From an uncultured Bacilli bacterium (GTDB lineage Bacteria; Bacillota_I; Bacilli_A; RF39; UBA660), in assembly GCA_947629195.1 (NCBI GenBank), contig CANRCS010000143.1:1-20593 (forward strand): a stretch of DNA of 20,593 nt. The letters are read 5' to 3'. The notes under the pieces were generated by a model that was given only the letters and a program-made list of their open reading frames with translations, ran no database searches and was not told where the DNA came from. Positions 1 to 7,118 of this stretch are shown here, in pieces. Both the position numbers and the translations under genes were made by a program. How positions within the stretch are numbered: position 1 is the first letter of the stretch; every line of letters begins with the position of its first letter.

Positions 1-41
1 ATCAAAGATATTTCCTTTCTAAACTCACTCTCGTCAATTTC

Positions 42-70
42 ATTATATCACGAGCCCCCAAATTTTACAA
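42..70 (-). promoter_or_regulatory. Promoter-like sequence at the left junction
   Basis: On the minus strand TTGTAA (70-65), a 17-base spacer with a run of five G (59-55), then TGA-TATAAT, an extended consensus -10 (50-42). It overlaps the last codons of the truncated acyltransferase and reads out of the window toward a gene not seen here; AAAGGA (around 18-23) downstream could be a ribosome site. Consensus matching only. Confidence 0.6.
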
Positions 71-182
71 CATAGCGGCCACTTTTAAAAACATAATGAA
101 AACTAATTATAAGTATCATTGAAACTATTCTTAATAATTCTATATTTGATTGACGTATTTTTTTGTTAGTTATATTTTTCAT
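48..182 (-). pseudogene. Truncated acyltransferase-3 gene (N-terminal 44 codons)
   Basis: A good ribosome site (AAGGAAG, 190-196) precedes an ATG at 182. The product begins RQSNIELLRIVSMILIISFHY (two pieces: R-Q-S-N-I-E-L-L-R-I then V-S-M), the standard opening of membrane O-acyltransferases of the OafA/acyltransferase-3 family, including the essential His of the first segment. After Y-V-F-K-S-G the sequence departs from the family (RYVVKFGGS) and stops at TGA, against a usual length of about 330-380 residues. The G+C content rises at the same place and a promoter overlaps the end, so the gene has been cut by a rearrangement. It would have acetylated the glycan; the stump cannot. Confidence 0.75.
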
Positions 183-196
183 TTTGATTCTTCCTT

Positions 197-1777
197 TTAA
201 ATTTTTAAAAAGTTATATATTTCAAACATAGATACTATATTAATAAATGACATTATAAATATTAATAATGAGTATACAATTTTACGATTCAATTTACATT
301 TCTTTATTACAAAGTCTAATCCTGCTATAAAAAGTGGAATTATAGCCCAAGAAAAATATATTGAAAATAGTGGTGCAGTATGAGTACTCCATTTTACTAT
401 AAGGAAAAGAATAAATATGAAAACGAGCCAACTAGTACTTATTTTAATAAATAAATCTTTCCTTTTAACAATTGAGCCTATAAATACTATAATTAATATA
501 ATTATAGATAAAATTGATATATTATTATGCAAATCTATCCAGAAAAATAAACCAAGATTGTTTACACCTGATGGAAGTGCAAAGATACAATTTTGAATAG
601 TTTTTAGCGTTGCTATGGTATTTTGAAGAAAAGATAAATTTTCACCACTAAATTCTTTTGTCATATTTGTTATCTCATTTATTCCATGTACTAACATATG
701 AGCTCTTCCCAAACAGATAAAGCATAATATTGTCATTAAAATAATTTTAGATATTTTTTTTAATTTGTTTTTAAATTCATCTTTTACAAGTAATTCACAT
801 ATTCCAATATATACGCTTGTAAGTATTGTACCTGCTGAAATTATAAAACTTGGTATCGACTTATCTTTTTTAGTACAAATAGTATATACATATAATACAA
901 GAAAGAAAACACATATTTGAAATTTTTCTAAAAATAGCACGTGCAAAATAGTTGGGAATGAAATCATATAAATAATAAATGTTATTTTATTATTAGTTAA
1001 TTTTTTTAATAATAAACCTACTAAAATTAGTGCTTGAGAATTTATAAGTTGAAATAAAATAGCAAGCATTACTTTAAATAAATTCATATTGTTACCAACA
1101 AAAACTTTCAATATTGTACTAAATATAGAATATACCGGAAAAATGATAATACTTATAAGTGGATGTCGAATATCGTAAAATGTAGCTGATTTAGGTATTA
1201 TATAATCAAATACAAGTCCGGAATCCATAGAATAAACATCGTCAAATTGTAAAAACCATTTTTGATTAGTACAATAAGAAATTACTATTATAAATGTTGC
1301 AATTATTGTTGCAAGTAAATATGCTTTTTTATCCCACGTATTAAGCGAATTAATAAAACTTTTAATATACTTTTTAAAAACATATATAATATTAATAAAA
1401 ATATATGATAAAGATATGAAGCTTAAACTAAAATATCTAAGTCTAAATAAGTTAATTGGTGATTCTAAAAAAAGTGGTTTTAATGCAAGAGCTTTTGATA
1501 AATATAACTCTTTTAGAACTATAAAACTAACTATCATAGCTATAATTGTAATTAGTTTGTCTTTTTTAATAATTTTAAATATTTTTTTATATGATTTTAA
1601 AAAATATATAGCTGAGCAAACAAATGATATAATACAAGTAAATATGATATTATATTGTGAATAATGATTTGCTATTATTAATTGAAATGATAATATACTA
1701 CTAGAAATAGAAAAAATAATTCCAATTAAAACTAAAGGTATATTTATATTTTGCAATTTATTTTTAAATGTATTCAT
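197..1777 (-). CDS. Polytopic membrane protein, GT-C glycosyltransferase-like
   Basis: A 526-residue protein with about 12 membrane segments. The loop after the fifth or so segment carries FLQFDDVYSMDSG (D179, D180) and then YDIRHPLISI (about 201-210). An Asp-Asp pair in an extracytoplasmic loop, followed by an Arg-His element, is the arrangement seen in GT-C transferases that take sugars from polyprenyl phosphate. As the third gene after a UbiA/HAD pair that should yield a polyprenyl-phosphate pentose, it is the best local candidate for the transferase using it; this is inferred from position. The family is not recognised by name. The start at ATG 1777 is fixed by AGGTG six bases upstream. 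The stop TAA is 14 bases from the next start, and the ribosome site of the next gene fills that gap. Confidence 0.68.
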   Translation of the reverse strand: MNTFKNKLQNINIPLVLIGIIFSISSSILSFQLIIANHYSQYNIIFTCIISFVCSAIYFLKSYKKIFKIIKKDKLITIIAMIVSFIVLKELYLSKALALKPLFLESPINLFRLRYFSLSFISLSYIFINIIYVFKKYIKSFINSLNTWDKKAYLLATIIATFIIVISYCTNQKWFLQFDDVYSMDSGLVFDYIIPKSATFYDIRHPLISIIIFPVYSIFSTILKVFVGNNMNLFKVMLAILFQLINSQALILVGLLLKKLTNNKITFIIYMISFPTILHVLFLEKFQICVFFLVLYVYTICTKKDKSIPSFIISAGTILTSVYIGICELLVKDEFKNKLKKISKIILMTILCFICLGRAHMLVHGINEITNMTKEFSGENLSFLQNTIATLKTIQNCIFALPSGVNNLGLFFWIDLHNNISILSIIILIIVFIGSIVKRKDLFIKISTSWLVFIFILFLIVKWSTHTAPLFSIYFSWAIIPLFIAGLDFVIKKCKLNRKIVYSLLIFIMSFINIVSMFEIYNFLKI

Positions 1778-1783
1778 GATTAA

Positions 1784-1788
1784 CACCT
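1784..1788 (-). promoter_or_regulatory. Ribosome binding site fixing the start at 1777
   Basis: AGGTG on the minus strand, six bases before the ATG at 1777. The GTG within this site is in frame and gives a spurious longer start at 1786. Confidence 0.75.
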
Positions 1789-1818
1789 ATTTCTTATTTA
1801 TATATTTTTTTAATTTAT

Positions 1819-2382
1819 TTATTTTATACATATTATTTTATTTTTTTTTACAAAATATGCTTTTTCGGACAAATCTATTAGAGGTTTATCACTATAACTG
1901 TCTGTATACGTAGCAACAATAATTATATTATTATATTTATTTTTGAGTCTTGTCACCTTTTCTTCACCTTTACAATTTGAAGATAAAAATTTTCCAGTAT
2001 TTATTTCAACATCACTTGCTATTAAATCCTTTACTTTCAATTTTTTTGCAATATGTGATATCAAAAACTCTGGTGATGCAGATATAATTATATCTTTATC
2101 ATGTTTTCTATTTAAATAAAATTTTTTAATTTTATAATCATGTAAATTCCAAAATTCTTTAATTAATTTCTCTGGTTTAGAAAAATATTTTAAAAATGAA
2201 AAGAATACTTCTTTTACCTGTGTTTTTGTTTTAATCTTTATGAAATATAGAAAATAATTAAGTAATAAATTTGGAATTATTATGAAACATTTTTTATTTT
2301 TCTTTAAACAAAATTTAAAAAAGTCTATAGAAGAATCACCATCATATATTGTTCCATCAAAATCAAAAATATTAACTTTCAT
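1819..2382 (-). CDS. HAD-IB family phosphatase, probable polyprenyl-phosphoryl-phosphoribose phosphatase
   Basis: A 187-residue HAD hydrolase of the phosphoserine-phosphatase-like group. Motif I is FDFDGTIYDGDSS (D7, D9), motif II is ISASPEF (S101), the motif III lysine is in CKGEEK (138 or 142), and motif IV is ATYTDSYSDKPLID (D161, D165). A helical cap with hydrophobic stretches (about 31-50) may touch the membrane. HAD-IB enzymes of this type occur next to or fused with UbiA-like enzymes, and removing the 5-phosphate from polyprenyl-phosphoryl-phosphoribose would be the natural next step; that substrate is an inference from context. Residue 1 was set by the ribosome site GGGAGGG. It ends TAA 41 bases before the next gene. 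Confidence 0.82.
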   Translation of the reverse strand: MKVNIFDFDGTIYDGDSSIDFFKFCLKKNKKCFIIIPNLLLNYFLYFIKIKTKTQVKEVFFSFLKYFSKPEKLIKEFWNLHDYKIKKFYLNRKHDKDIIISASPEFLISHIAKKLKVKDLIASDVEINTGKFLSSNCKGEEKVTRLKNKYNNIIIVATYTDSYSDKPLIDLSEKAYFVKKNKIICIK

Positions 2383-2387
2383 ACAAA

Positions 2388-2394
2388 CCCTCCC
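2388..2394 (-). promoter_or_regulatory. Ribosome binding site fixing the HAD gene start
   Basis: GGGAGGG on the minus strand, five bases before the ATG at 2382. An in-frame ATG at 2406 would lie upstream of this site, inside the UbiA gene, with no site of its own, so it is rejected. Confidence 0.8.
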
Positions 2395-2395
2395 A

Positions 2396-3253
2396 CTATA
2401 AAACATATAAAATTAAAAATATTAACAATGCAAGCATTAAACCCAGTAACATAATTACTTTATCTTTTAAAATAACTTCTATTGGATTTCCACTGCTATC
2501 TCCTTCTATATTCATACTATACTTTATACATATTGTTATAACAATTGGAATTGTCCAAATTAATAAATTATTATTTTCATTAACTACTTTAATATCCGTA
2601 GTCCATAAAGAGTAAAAAATTATTGACATACATAAAAACATATACATATTTTTATCTAAAAATTCTTTAGAATAGTATTCTAATACTTTTCTTGATTTCT
2701 TACCATTTTTTTCAATTTCATTTCGTCTTTTACCTAATCCCAAATAAAATGATATTGCTAAAATCGATAAATATAGCCAATTAGAAACCGTAATGGAAAG
2801 TATTGATGCACCGTATAATACTCTTATTACAAATCCTGAAACCAACAGTAAAATATCTAATATAGGTACATTTTTAAGGCCTAAACTATATCCTAGATTA
2901 AAAACGAAATACGATATTAAAAAGCACAATGACGATATTGGAATTTTAAATATAAAAAACAAAATTACAGTTATTATAAATAAAACTACTATTTCCATAA
3001 CAGCATTTTTTACGGATACTCTTCCAGATGCAATAGGCCTATTTTTTTTGGTAATATGTTTTCTATCTTTTTCCTTATCATTAATATCATTTATAATATA
3101 AATAATACTTGTCGTTAGACAAAATAATAAAAATCCTTCAGAGGTTTTTATTAGGTTATTAAAATTTAAAAATAGTCCACTAAAAATGAGTGGTAAGAAT
3201 ATTAAAAAATTTTTAATATAATGTTTTGGTCTCATTAATCTAATATAATCCAT
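2396..3253 (-). CDS. UbiA-family prenyltransferase, polyprenyl-phosphate phosphoribosyltransferase-like
   Basis: A 285-residue membrane enzyme with about eight hydrophobic segments. The first active-site motif is N55-D-I-N-D59-K-E-K-D63, followed by HITKKNRPIASGRVS. Then come YSLGLKNVPILDILLLVSGF (122-141) and GLGKRRNEIEK (about 172-182). This combination is that of decaprenyl-phosphate 5-phosphoribosyltransferase (the DPPR synthase of mycobacteria), not of quinone or haem UbiA enzymes. The expected reaction joins phosphoribosyl diphosphate to polyprenyl phosphate in the membrane. The ATG has AAGGAG six bases upstream. It is the first gene of its unit, about 190 bases from the G-tract promoter; its TAG lies 13 bases before the HAD phosphatase start. 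Substrate is inferred from similarity to the DPPR synthase pattern. Confidence 0.85.
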   Translation of the reverse strand: MDYIRLMRPKHYIKNFLIFLPLIFSGLFLNFNNLIKTSEGFLLFCLTTSIIYIINDINDKEKDRKHITKKNRPIASGRVSVKNAVMEIVVLFIITVILFFIFKIPISSLCFLISYFVFNLGYSLGLKNVPILDILLLVSGFVIRVLYGASILSITVSNWLYLSILAISFYLGLGKRRNEIEKNGKKSRKVLEYYSKEFLDKNMYMFLCMSIIFYSLWTTDIKVVNENNNLLIWTIPIVITICIKYSMNIEGDSSGNPIEVILKDKVIMLLGLMLALLIFLILYVL

Positions 3254-3428
3254 ATACTACTCCTTACTATAACTTTTAAGGTGTCACGTCTTATATTTAT
3301 TATGTTTCAATCATATTTTTACAGTATATGTATTAGTAATTTCATAATATATATTTTCGCAACTTTAATTAACTTCTTTAATGTGAATGATCAAATAAAA
3401 TGTATGAAAACGGTAAAAAATAAATTTT

Positions 3429-3439
3429 AGTTTTCCACA
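3429..3439. repeat. 11-bp direct repeat, copy 1 (AGTTTTCCACA)
   Basis: Identical to 3486-3496. This copy lies just downstream (in the minus-strand sense) of the -10 element, so the pair brackets the candidate promoter at a 57-bp period. It may be an operator pair. It resembles a DnaA box (TTATCCACA) with one mismatch. Confidence 0.55.
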
Positions 3440-3451
3440 ATTTATATAATA

Positions 3452-3483
3452 AGTATAGCATTTACCCCCCCCCGGCCTGTCAA
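3452..3483 (-). promoter_or_regulatory. Candidate phase-variable promoter with a G9 spacer tract
   Basis: On the minus strand: TTGACA (3483-3478, a consensus -35), a 20-base spacer containing nine consecutive G (3473-3465), then TGC-TATACT, an extended -10 (3460-3452). The optimal spacing is 17, so a change of a few G would greatly alter strength, and G runs are prone to slippage. It would give a leader of about 190 bases before the UbiA gene. The promoter call rests on consensus matching; switching is inferred. Confidence 0.65.
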
Positions 3484-3485
3484 GG

Positions 3486-3496
3486 AGTTTTCCACA
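3486..3496. repeat. 11-bp direct repeat, copy 2 (AGTTTTCCACA)
   Basis: Second identical copy, two bases upstream of the -35 hexamer on the minus strand. Recombination between the copies would delete the promoter; a bound regulator is an equally open possibility. Confidence 0.55.
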
Positions 3497-3518
3497 GGTT
3501 TGAAAATTTTGTGTAGAT

Positions 3519-3731
3519 TTGCAAATTAATTTATACAACTAATTGCAAATTAATTTAACCAAAAATTATTCCAATTCCTCTATTTTAAGCAGGAACTATA
3601 TAGGCAATTCTTGGAGTAGCTAAAGCTAGCAATTACAAGGTATCGCTAGCTTTAGCAAGCACGGCAAATTACTTATGCCTACTCCAAATAGATTATCTTT
3701 CGCATAAAATTTTAGTCAAATTAATTTGCAA
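3519..3731. repeat. Repeat-bounded structured intergenic element
   Basis: A non-coding element. TTGCAAATTAATTTA occurs directly repeated at 3519-3533 and 3543-3557, and its inverted copy (AAATTAATTTGCAA) ends the element at 3718-3731. Inside, TTGGAGTAG (3611-3619) pairs with CTACTCCAA (3679-3687), and the adjoining CTAAAGCTAGC (3620-3630) pairs perfectly with GCTAGCTTTAG (3645-3655). On the minus strand the 23 bases between the two 3' arms can form a small GGCA/TGCC hairpin (within 3656-3679), giving a three-way junction. There is no open reading frame of note. It could be a non-coding RNA, a small inverted-repeat (MITE-like) insertion or a regulatory leader; no family is recognised. Confidence 0.6.
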
Positions 3732-3810
3732 CTTTTTCTTAAAATTAGTACATCTTATTTTGCAAATGCACAACAAAAAATTAAAATAATATAAAAATAA
3801 TAAATTATAG

Positions 3811-3859
3811 AATAAAATGTCTGTTTTAAAATTAATTAGTTTAAAACAGACATTTTATT
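3811..3859 (-). terminator. Perfect 20-bp hairpin terminator after capG
   Basis: Arms 3811-3830 and 3840-3859 are exactly complementary over 20 bp, with a 9-base loop (3831-3839). The core is TGTCTGTTTTAAA paired with its complement. Read on the minus strand it begins 12 bases after the capG stop and its descending arm ends ATTTTATT, a broken U tract. On the plus strand it is followed by a cleaner ATTTTATTTTTT, so it can act in both directions. It separates the heptose/FucNAc unit from the UbiA unit downstream. Confidence 0.85.
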
Positions 3860-3871
3860 TTTTACAGCATA

Positions 3872-4993
3872 TTATTTTTTCCATGTTCTTTGATTAATTA
3901 TATTATAGTAACTTTGGATTATCTTTACTACTTTTTCCGAAACATTTAAATCTCTATAATTAAATACTGGATTTTTCTTATCTGGAACATAAGATTTAAC
4001 TGCTAATTCAATACTATTTAATATATCTCTTTCATTAATACCACCAAGTACAATACTTCCAGCATCTAATGCTTCTGGTCTTTCTGTACTATTTCTCATT
4101 GAAATACCTGGAAAATTTAAAATTGAACTTTCCTCTGGTATTGTTCCACTATCAGATAGAACACAATATGCATGTTTTTGAAGAGCGACATAATCGAAAA
4201 ATCCTAAAGGTTCTAACGATTTTATTAATGGATTAAAAACAATTCCTTTTTCTTTTATCTTTTTTGCAGTTCTAGGGTGTGTAGAAAAAATAATCGGTTT
4301 ATTATAGACTTCTGCTACCTTATTTAAACTATTCATAAGTTCTTGAAAGTTCTTATCTATATCTATATTTTCTTCTCTATGAGCACTTACTACAAAATAA
4401 TCTTTTTCTTTTAGATTTAATTTTTCTAAAATATTAGAATTATCAATTGAACTCATATTAACATTTAAAACTTCTGCCATAGGAGACCCTGTAACATATA
4501 GAAAATCATTTTTAATTCCTTCATTAATCAAATATCTTCTTGCATTTTCAGTATATGCTAAATTTACATCACTTATATGATCTACTACTCTTCTATTAAT
4601 TTCTTCTGGAACATTAAAATCAAAACATCTATTACCAGCTTCCATGTGAAAAATTGGAATTTTATGTCTTTTAGCAGAATATGCTGCTAAACAACTATTA
4701 GTATCTCCTAAAATTAATAATGCATCTGGTTTTTCTTTTTCCATAACATCATATGTTTTTGAAATAATATTCCCTACTGTCTCACCCAAATTTTTACCAG
4801 GTGTATCTAGATAATAATCTGGATTTTTTAATCCAAATTCTTTAAAAAATATTTCATTTAATGTGTAATCATAATTTTGACCAGTATGTACTAATACTAA
4901 TTCAAAATATTTATCTACTGCTTTAATAACTTCTGATAATCTTATTATTTCTGGTCTAGTACCAACTACTACCATTACTTTTAACTTTTTCAA
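3872..4993 (-). CDS. capG: UDP-N-acetyl-L-talosamine/fucosamine 2-epimerase (CapG/FnlC type)
   Basis: A 373-residue GT-B fold epimerase of the UDP-GlcNAc 2-epimerase superfamily, the last step to UDP-N-acetyl-L-fucosamine. Visible motifs: VGTRPEIIRLSEVI (about 10-23), GDTNSCLAAYSAKR, FHMEAGNRCFDFNVPEEINR, VSAHREENIDID and LSDSGTIPEESSILNFPG. The Asn and Arg in the AGNR element and the PEEINR run are typical of this branch. The start is TTG at 4993, immediately after the capF stop: AGAGGTG sits six bases upstream, and the first ATG in frame (codon 7) lacks a site. Position after capE and capF settles the substrate better than the sequence alone would. A long hairpin terminator follows the stop. 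Confidence 0.92.
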   Translation of the reverse strand: MKKLKVMVVVGTRPEIIRLSEVIKAVDKYFELVLVHTGQNYDYTLNEIFFKEFGLKNPDYYLDTPGKNLGETVGNIISKTYDVMEKEKPDALLILGDTNSCLAAYSAKRHKIPIFHMEAGNRCFDFNVPEEINRRVVDHISDVNLAYTENARRYLINEGIKNDFLYVTGSPMAEVLNVNMSSIDNSNILEKLNLKEKDYFVVSAHREENIDIDKNFQELMNSLNKVAEVYNKPIIFSTHPRTAKKIKEKGIVFNPLIKSLEPLGFFDYVALQKHAYCVLSDSGTIPEESSILNFPGISMRNSTERPEALDAGSIVLGGINERDILNSIELAVKSYVPDKKNPVFNYRDLNVSEKVVKIIQSYYNIINQRTWKK

Positions 4994-6097
4994 TTAATTC
5001 ACCTCTTTATAATACGTATCTGGTTTTTCTTTATCAAATAATTCGTTACACCAAATAACTAAAATCATTTCATCATCACCAATATTTTCAATATTATGTG
5101 TATATCCAACTGGTATAGTAACAATTTTCATGTCGTTTCCATTTACAATAAATTCATGTGTTGTTCCATCAATTATATGTTTAAATCCAATTTTAGCAGT
5201 ACCTTTAACAACTATAAAACGTTCCATTTTTGTATGATGATAATGATTTCCTCTTACTATTCCAGGTTTTGAAATTGAAATAGAAACTTGTCCACTATCA
5301 TTGGTTCTAACTAATTCTGTAAAACTACCTCTATCATCTACATTACAAACAGTATTTATACAAACTTTTTCAATAGGAAGATAACTTACAAATGTAGAAT
5401 ATAATTTTTTTACAAAATCGTCACCTGTTTTAGGAACATAAATAGAATTCATACTATTTTTAAAACCATATAACAAATCTACAATATATCCTAACGTAAC
5501 TTTATATCTTGGATTTATATAACATATATTTTCAATTTTTTCTGTAGGTTTATGTCCTAACATTATATTAATAAATTCATCTATTATATCATCTATATAT
5601 ATTAATTCTAATTCTGTATTTCTATCATTTATAGTAATGCCTAAATCATTTGCAATATTATTACAAAAAGTTGCAACAACGGAATTATAATTTGGTCTAC
5701 ACCATTTTCCAAATACATTATGAAGTCTATAAACAATACCATTTTTATAACTTAAAATTTTATCTTCTGCCATTTTTTTACTTTTACCATAATCGTTATC
5801 TTTAACTGCTTGAATACTTGAAGTCAATACGATCGGAATATTTAAGTTTTTTTTATTTAATAAATCAATTATTTTAGAAGTTAAATCTGTATTTCCAGTG
5901 TAAAAATCTTTATTATCAGTAGGTCTATTAACTCCAGCTAAGTGAAAAATAAAATCAATATCATTAATATAATTTTTAAGTTCTTCAAAATTATTTTCTT
6001 TGTCATATTTTATAATCTCAATATTTTCTATTTCGTTTAATCTTGAAATTAAATTTTTTCCAACAAAACCATTTGAACCAGTTACTAAAACTTTCAT
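4994..6097 (-). CDS. capF: UDP-2-acetamido-2,6-dideoxy-hexulose reductase/epimerase (CapF/FnlB type)
   Basis: Two-domain enzyme for the second step to UDP-L-FucNAc, yielding UDP-2-acetamido-2,6-dideoxy-L-talose. Residues 1 to about 240 are an SDR reductase (TGSNGFVGKN near the start; YxxxK as Y-G-K-S-K at 103-107). Residues about 245-367 are a cupin with the metal-binding cluster GNHYHHTKMERF (histidines about 285-288), which carries the C3 epimerase activity in CapF. Two ATGs are possible; the second, at 6097, is chosen because AGGAG is 7 bases upstream, whereas it would be only one base from the first ATG at 6103. That gives 367 residues, close to the family length. The TAA is directly followed by the TTG start of capG. 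Confidence 0.93.
   Translation of the reverse strand: MKVLVTGSNGFVGKNLISRLNEIENIEIIKYDKENNFEELKNYINDIDFIFHLAGVNRPTDNKDFYTGNTDLTSKIIDLLNKKNLNIPIVLTSSIQAVKDNDYGKSKKMAEDKILSYKNGIVYRLHNVFGKWCRPNYNSVVATFCNNIANDLGITINDRNTELELIYIDDIIDEFINIMLGHKPTEKIENICYINPRYKVTLGYIVDLLYGFKNSMNSIYVPKTGDDFVKKLYSTFVSYLPIEKVCINTVCNVDDRGSFTELVRTNDSGQVSISISKPGIVRGNHYHHTKMERFIVVKGTAKIGFKHIIDGTTHEFIVNGNDMKIVTIPVGYTHNIENIGDDEMILVIWCNELFDKEKPDTYYKEVN
5000..5006 (-). promoter_or_regulatory. Ribosome binding site fixing the TTG start of capG
   Basis: AGAGGTG on the minus strand, six bases before TTG (4993-4991). It lies within the last codons of capF, so capG translation depends on this site or on ribosomes finishing capF. 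Confidence 0.8.
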
Positions 6098-6107
6098 AAA
6101 CATTCTC

Positions 6108-7103
6108 CTATTTAAATAAATCTAGTTTTAAAAGTAATTCTTTCATTCCTTCAACATCAAGTCTTTCTGTATTATGTGAATTATATTCTTTAACTTTATC
6201 TAATTTTTTATTACCATCAGAAACATATCTATTATAATTTAAATCTCTATTATCTGCTGGTATTCTATAATAATTTCCTAAGTCTTCTGCATTTACCATC
6301 TCTTCTGTTGTAACAAGAACTTCGTATAATTTTTCTCCATGTCTTGTTCCAATATTTTTAATTGGTGTATCTACACCCTTTAATTCTTTTATGGCTTGTG
6401 CGAGTGTATCTATTGTTGCTGCTGGTGCTTTTTGGACAAATAAATCACCTTGATTTCCGTGTTCAAATGCATATATTACTAAATCTACTGCATCATCTAA
6501 TGTCATCATGAATCTTGTCATTTCTGGATTAGTTATAGTAAGTTCTTTTCCTTCATTTATTTGTTCTATAAATAATGGAATAACAGAACCACGTGATGCC
6601 ATAACATTTCCATATCTAGTACGACATATTATTGTAGAGTTTTCTTTTAAATCTCTACCTTTTGCTACAGCAACTTTTTCCATCATAGCTTTACTCATAC
6701 CCATTGCATTTATTGGATATGCCGCTTTATCTGTACTTAAACATATTACTTTTTTTACACCTTTATTAATCGCTGCTTCTAATACATTATTTGTACCTAA
6801 CACATTAGTTTTAACAGCTTCTATTGGAAAAAATTCACATGATGGGACTTGTTTTAATGCAGCAGCATGAAAAATGTAATCAACACCATCCATTGCATCT
6901 TCTACACTTCTATAATCTCTCACATCTCCAATATAAAATTTTATTTTAGGATTATTATATTTCTTTCTCATATCATCTTGTTTCTTTTCATCACGAGAAA
7001 ATATTCTAATTTCTTTTAAATCAGAATCTAAAAATCTTTTTAATACTGCATTTCCAAATGAACCTGTACCTCCTGTTATCATTAGTACCTTATCTTTAAA
7101 CAC
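6108..7103 (-). CDS. capE: UDP-GlcNAc 4,6-dehydratase / 5-epimerase (CapE/FnlA type)
   Basis: An extended SDR enzyme of 331 residues that starts UDP-N-acetyl-L-fucosamine synthesis by converting UDP-GlcNAc into UDP-2-acetamido-2,6-dideoxy-beta-L-arabino-hex-4-ulose. The nucleotide-binding loop is TGGTGSFG (10-17). CLSTDKAAYP (121-130) and NAMGMSKAMMEK follow; Met134 stands where most SDR enzymes have the catalytic Tyr of YxxxK (K138 kept), a normal feature of this soluble dehydratase group. The start is GTG at 7103, with GAGGG seven bases upstream. It is short and lacks membrane segments, unlike the CapD/WbpM forms. It is the first of three consecutive genes in pathway order, capE-capF-capG; its TAG is 10 bases from the capF start. 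Confidence 0.93.
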   Translation of the reverse strand: MFKDKVLMITGGTGSFGNAVLKRFLDSDLKEIRIFSRDEKKQDDMRKKYNNPKIKFYIGDVRDYRSVEDAMDGVDYIFHAAALKQVPSCEFFPIEAVKTNVLGTNNVLEAAINKGVKKVICLSTDKAAYPINAMGMSKAMMEKVAVAKGRDLKENSTIICRTRYGNVMASRGSVIPLFIEQINEGKELTITNPEMTRFMMTLDDAVDLVIYAFEHGNQGDLFVQKAPAATIDTLAQAIKELKGVDTPIKNIGTRHGEKLYEVLVTTEEMVNAEDLGNYYRIPADNRDLNYNRYVSDGNKKLDKVKEYNSHNTERLDVEGMKELLLKLDLFK

Positions 7104-7118
7104 TTTAATTCCCTCTTT

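Noticed and set aside
1778..1786. GTG at 1786 as start of the 526-residue membrane protein
   Set aside because: The GTG is part of the ribosome site AGGTG that serves the ATG at 1777.
3465..3473. The run of nine C/G is only a sequencing or assembly artefact
   Set aside because: Its exact length may be wrong, but its place between a consensus -35 and an extended -10 is hard to explain by error, so it is kept as a finding with that caution.
3254..3480. Short leader reading frame (ATG then seven codons) between the promoter and the UbiA gene
   Set aside because: It has no ribosome site and is only eight codons long, within chance in AT-rich DNA.
3431..3496. DnaA boxes or a replication origin (TTTTCCACA twice)
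   Set aside because: Only two sites with one mismatch each, no dnaA, dnaN or other replication gene, and no cluster of boxes.
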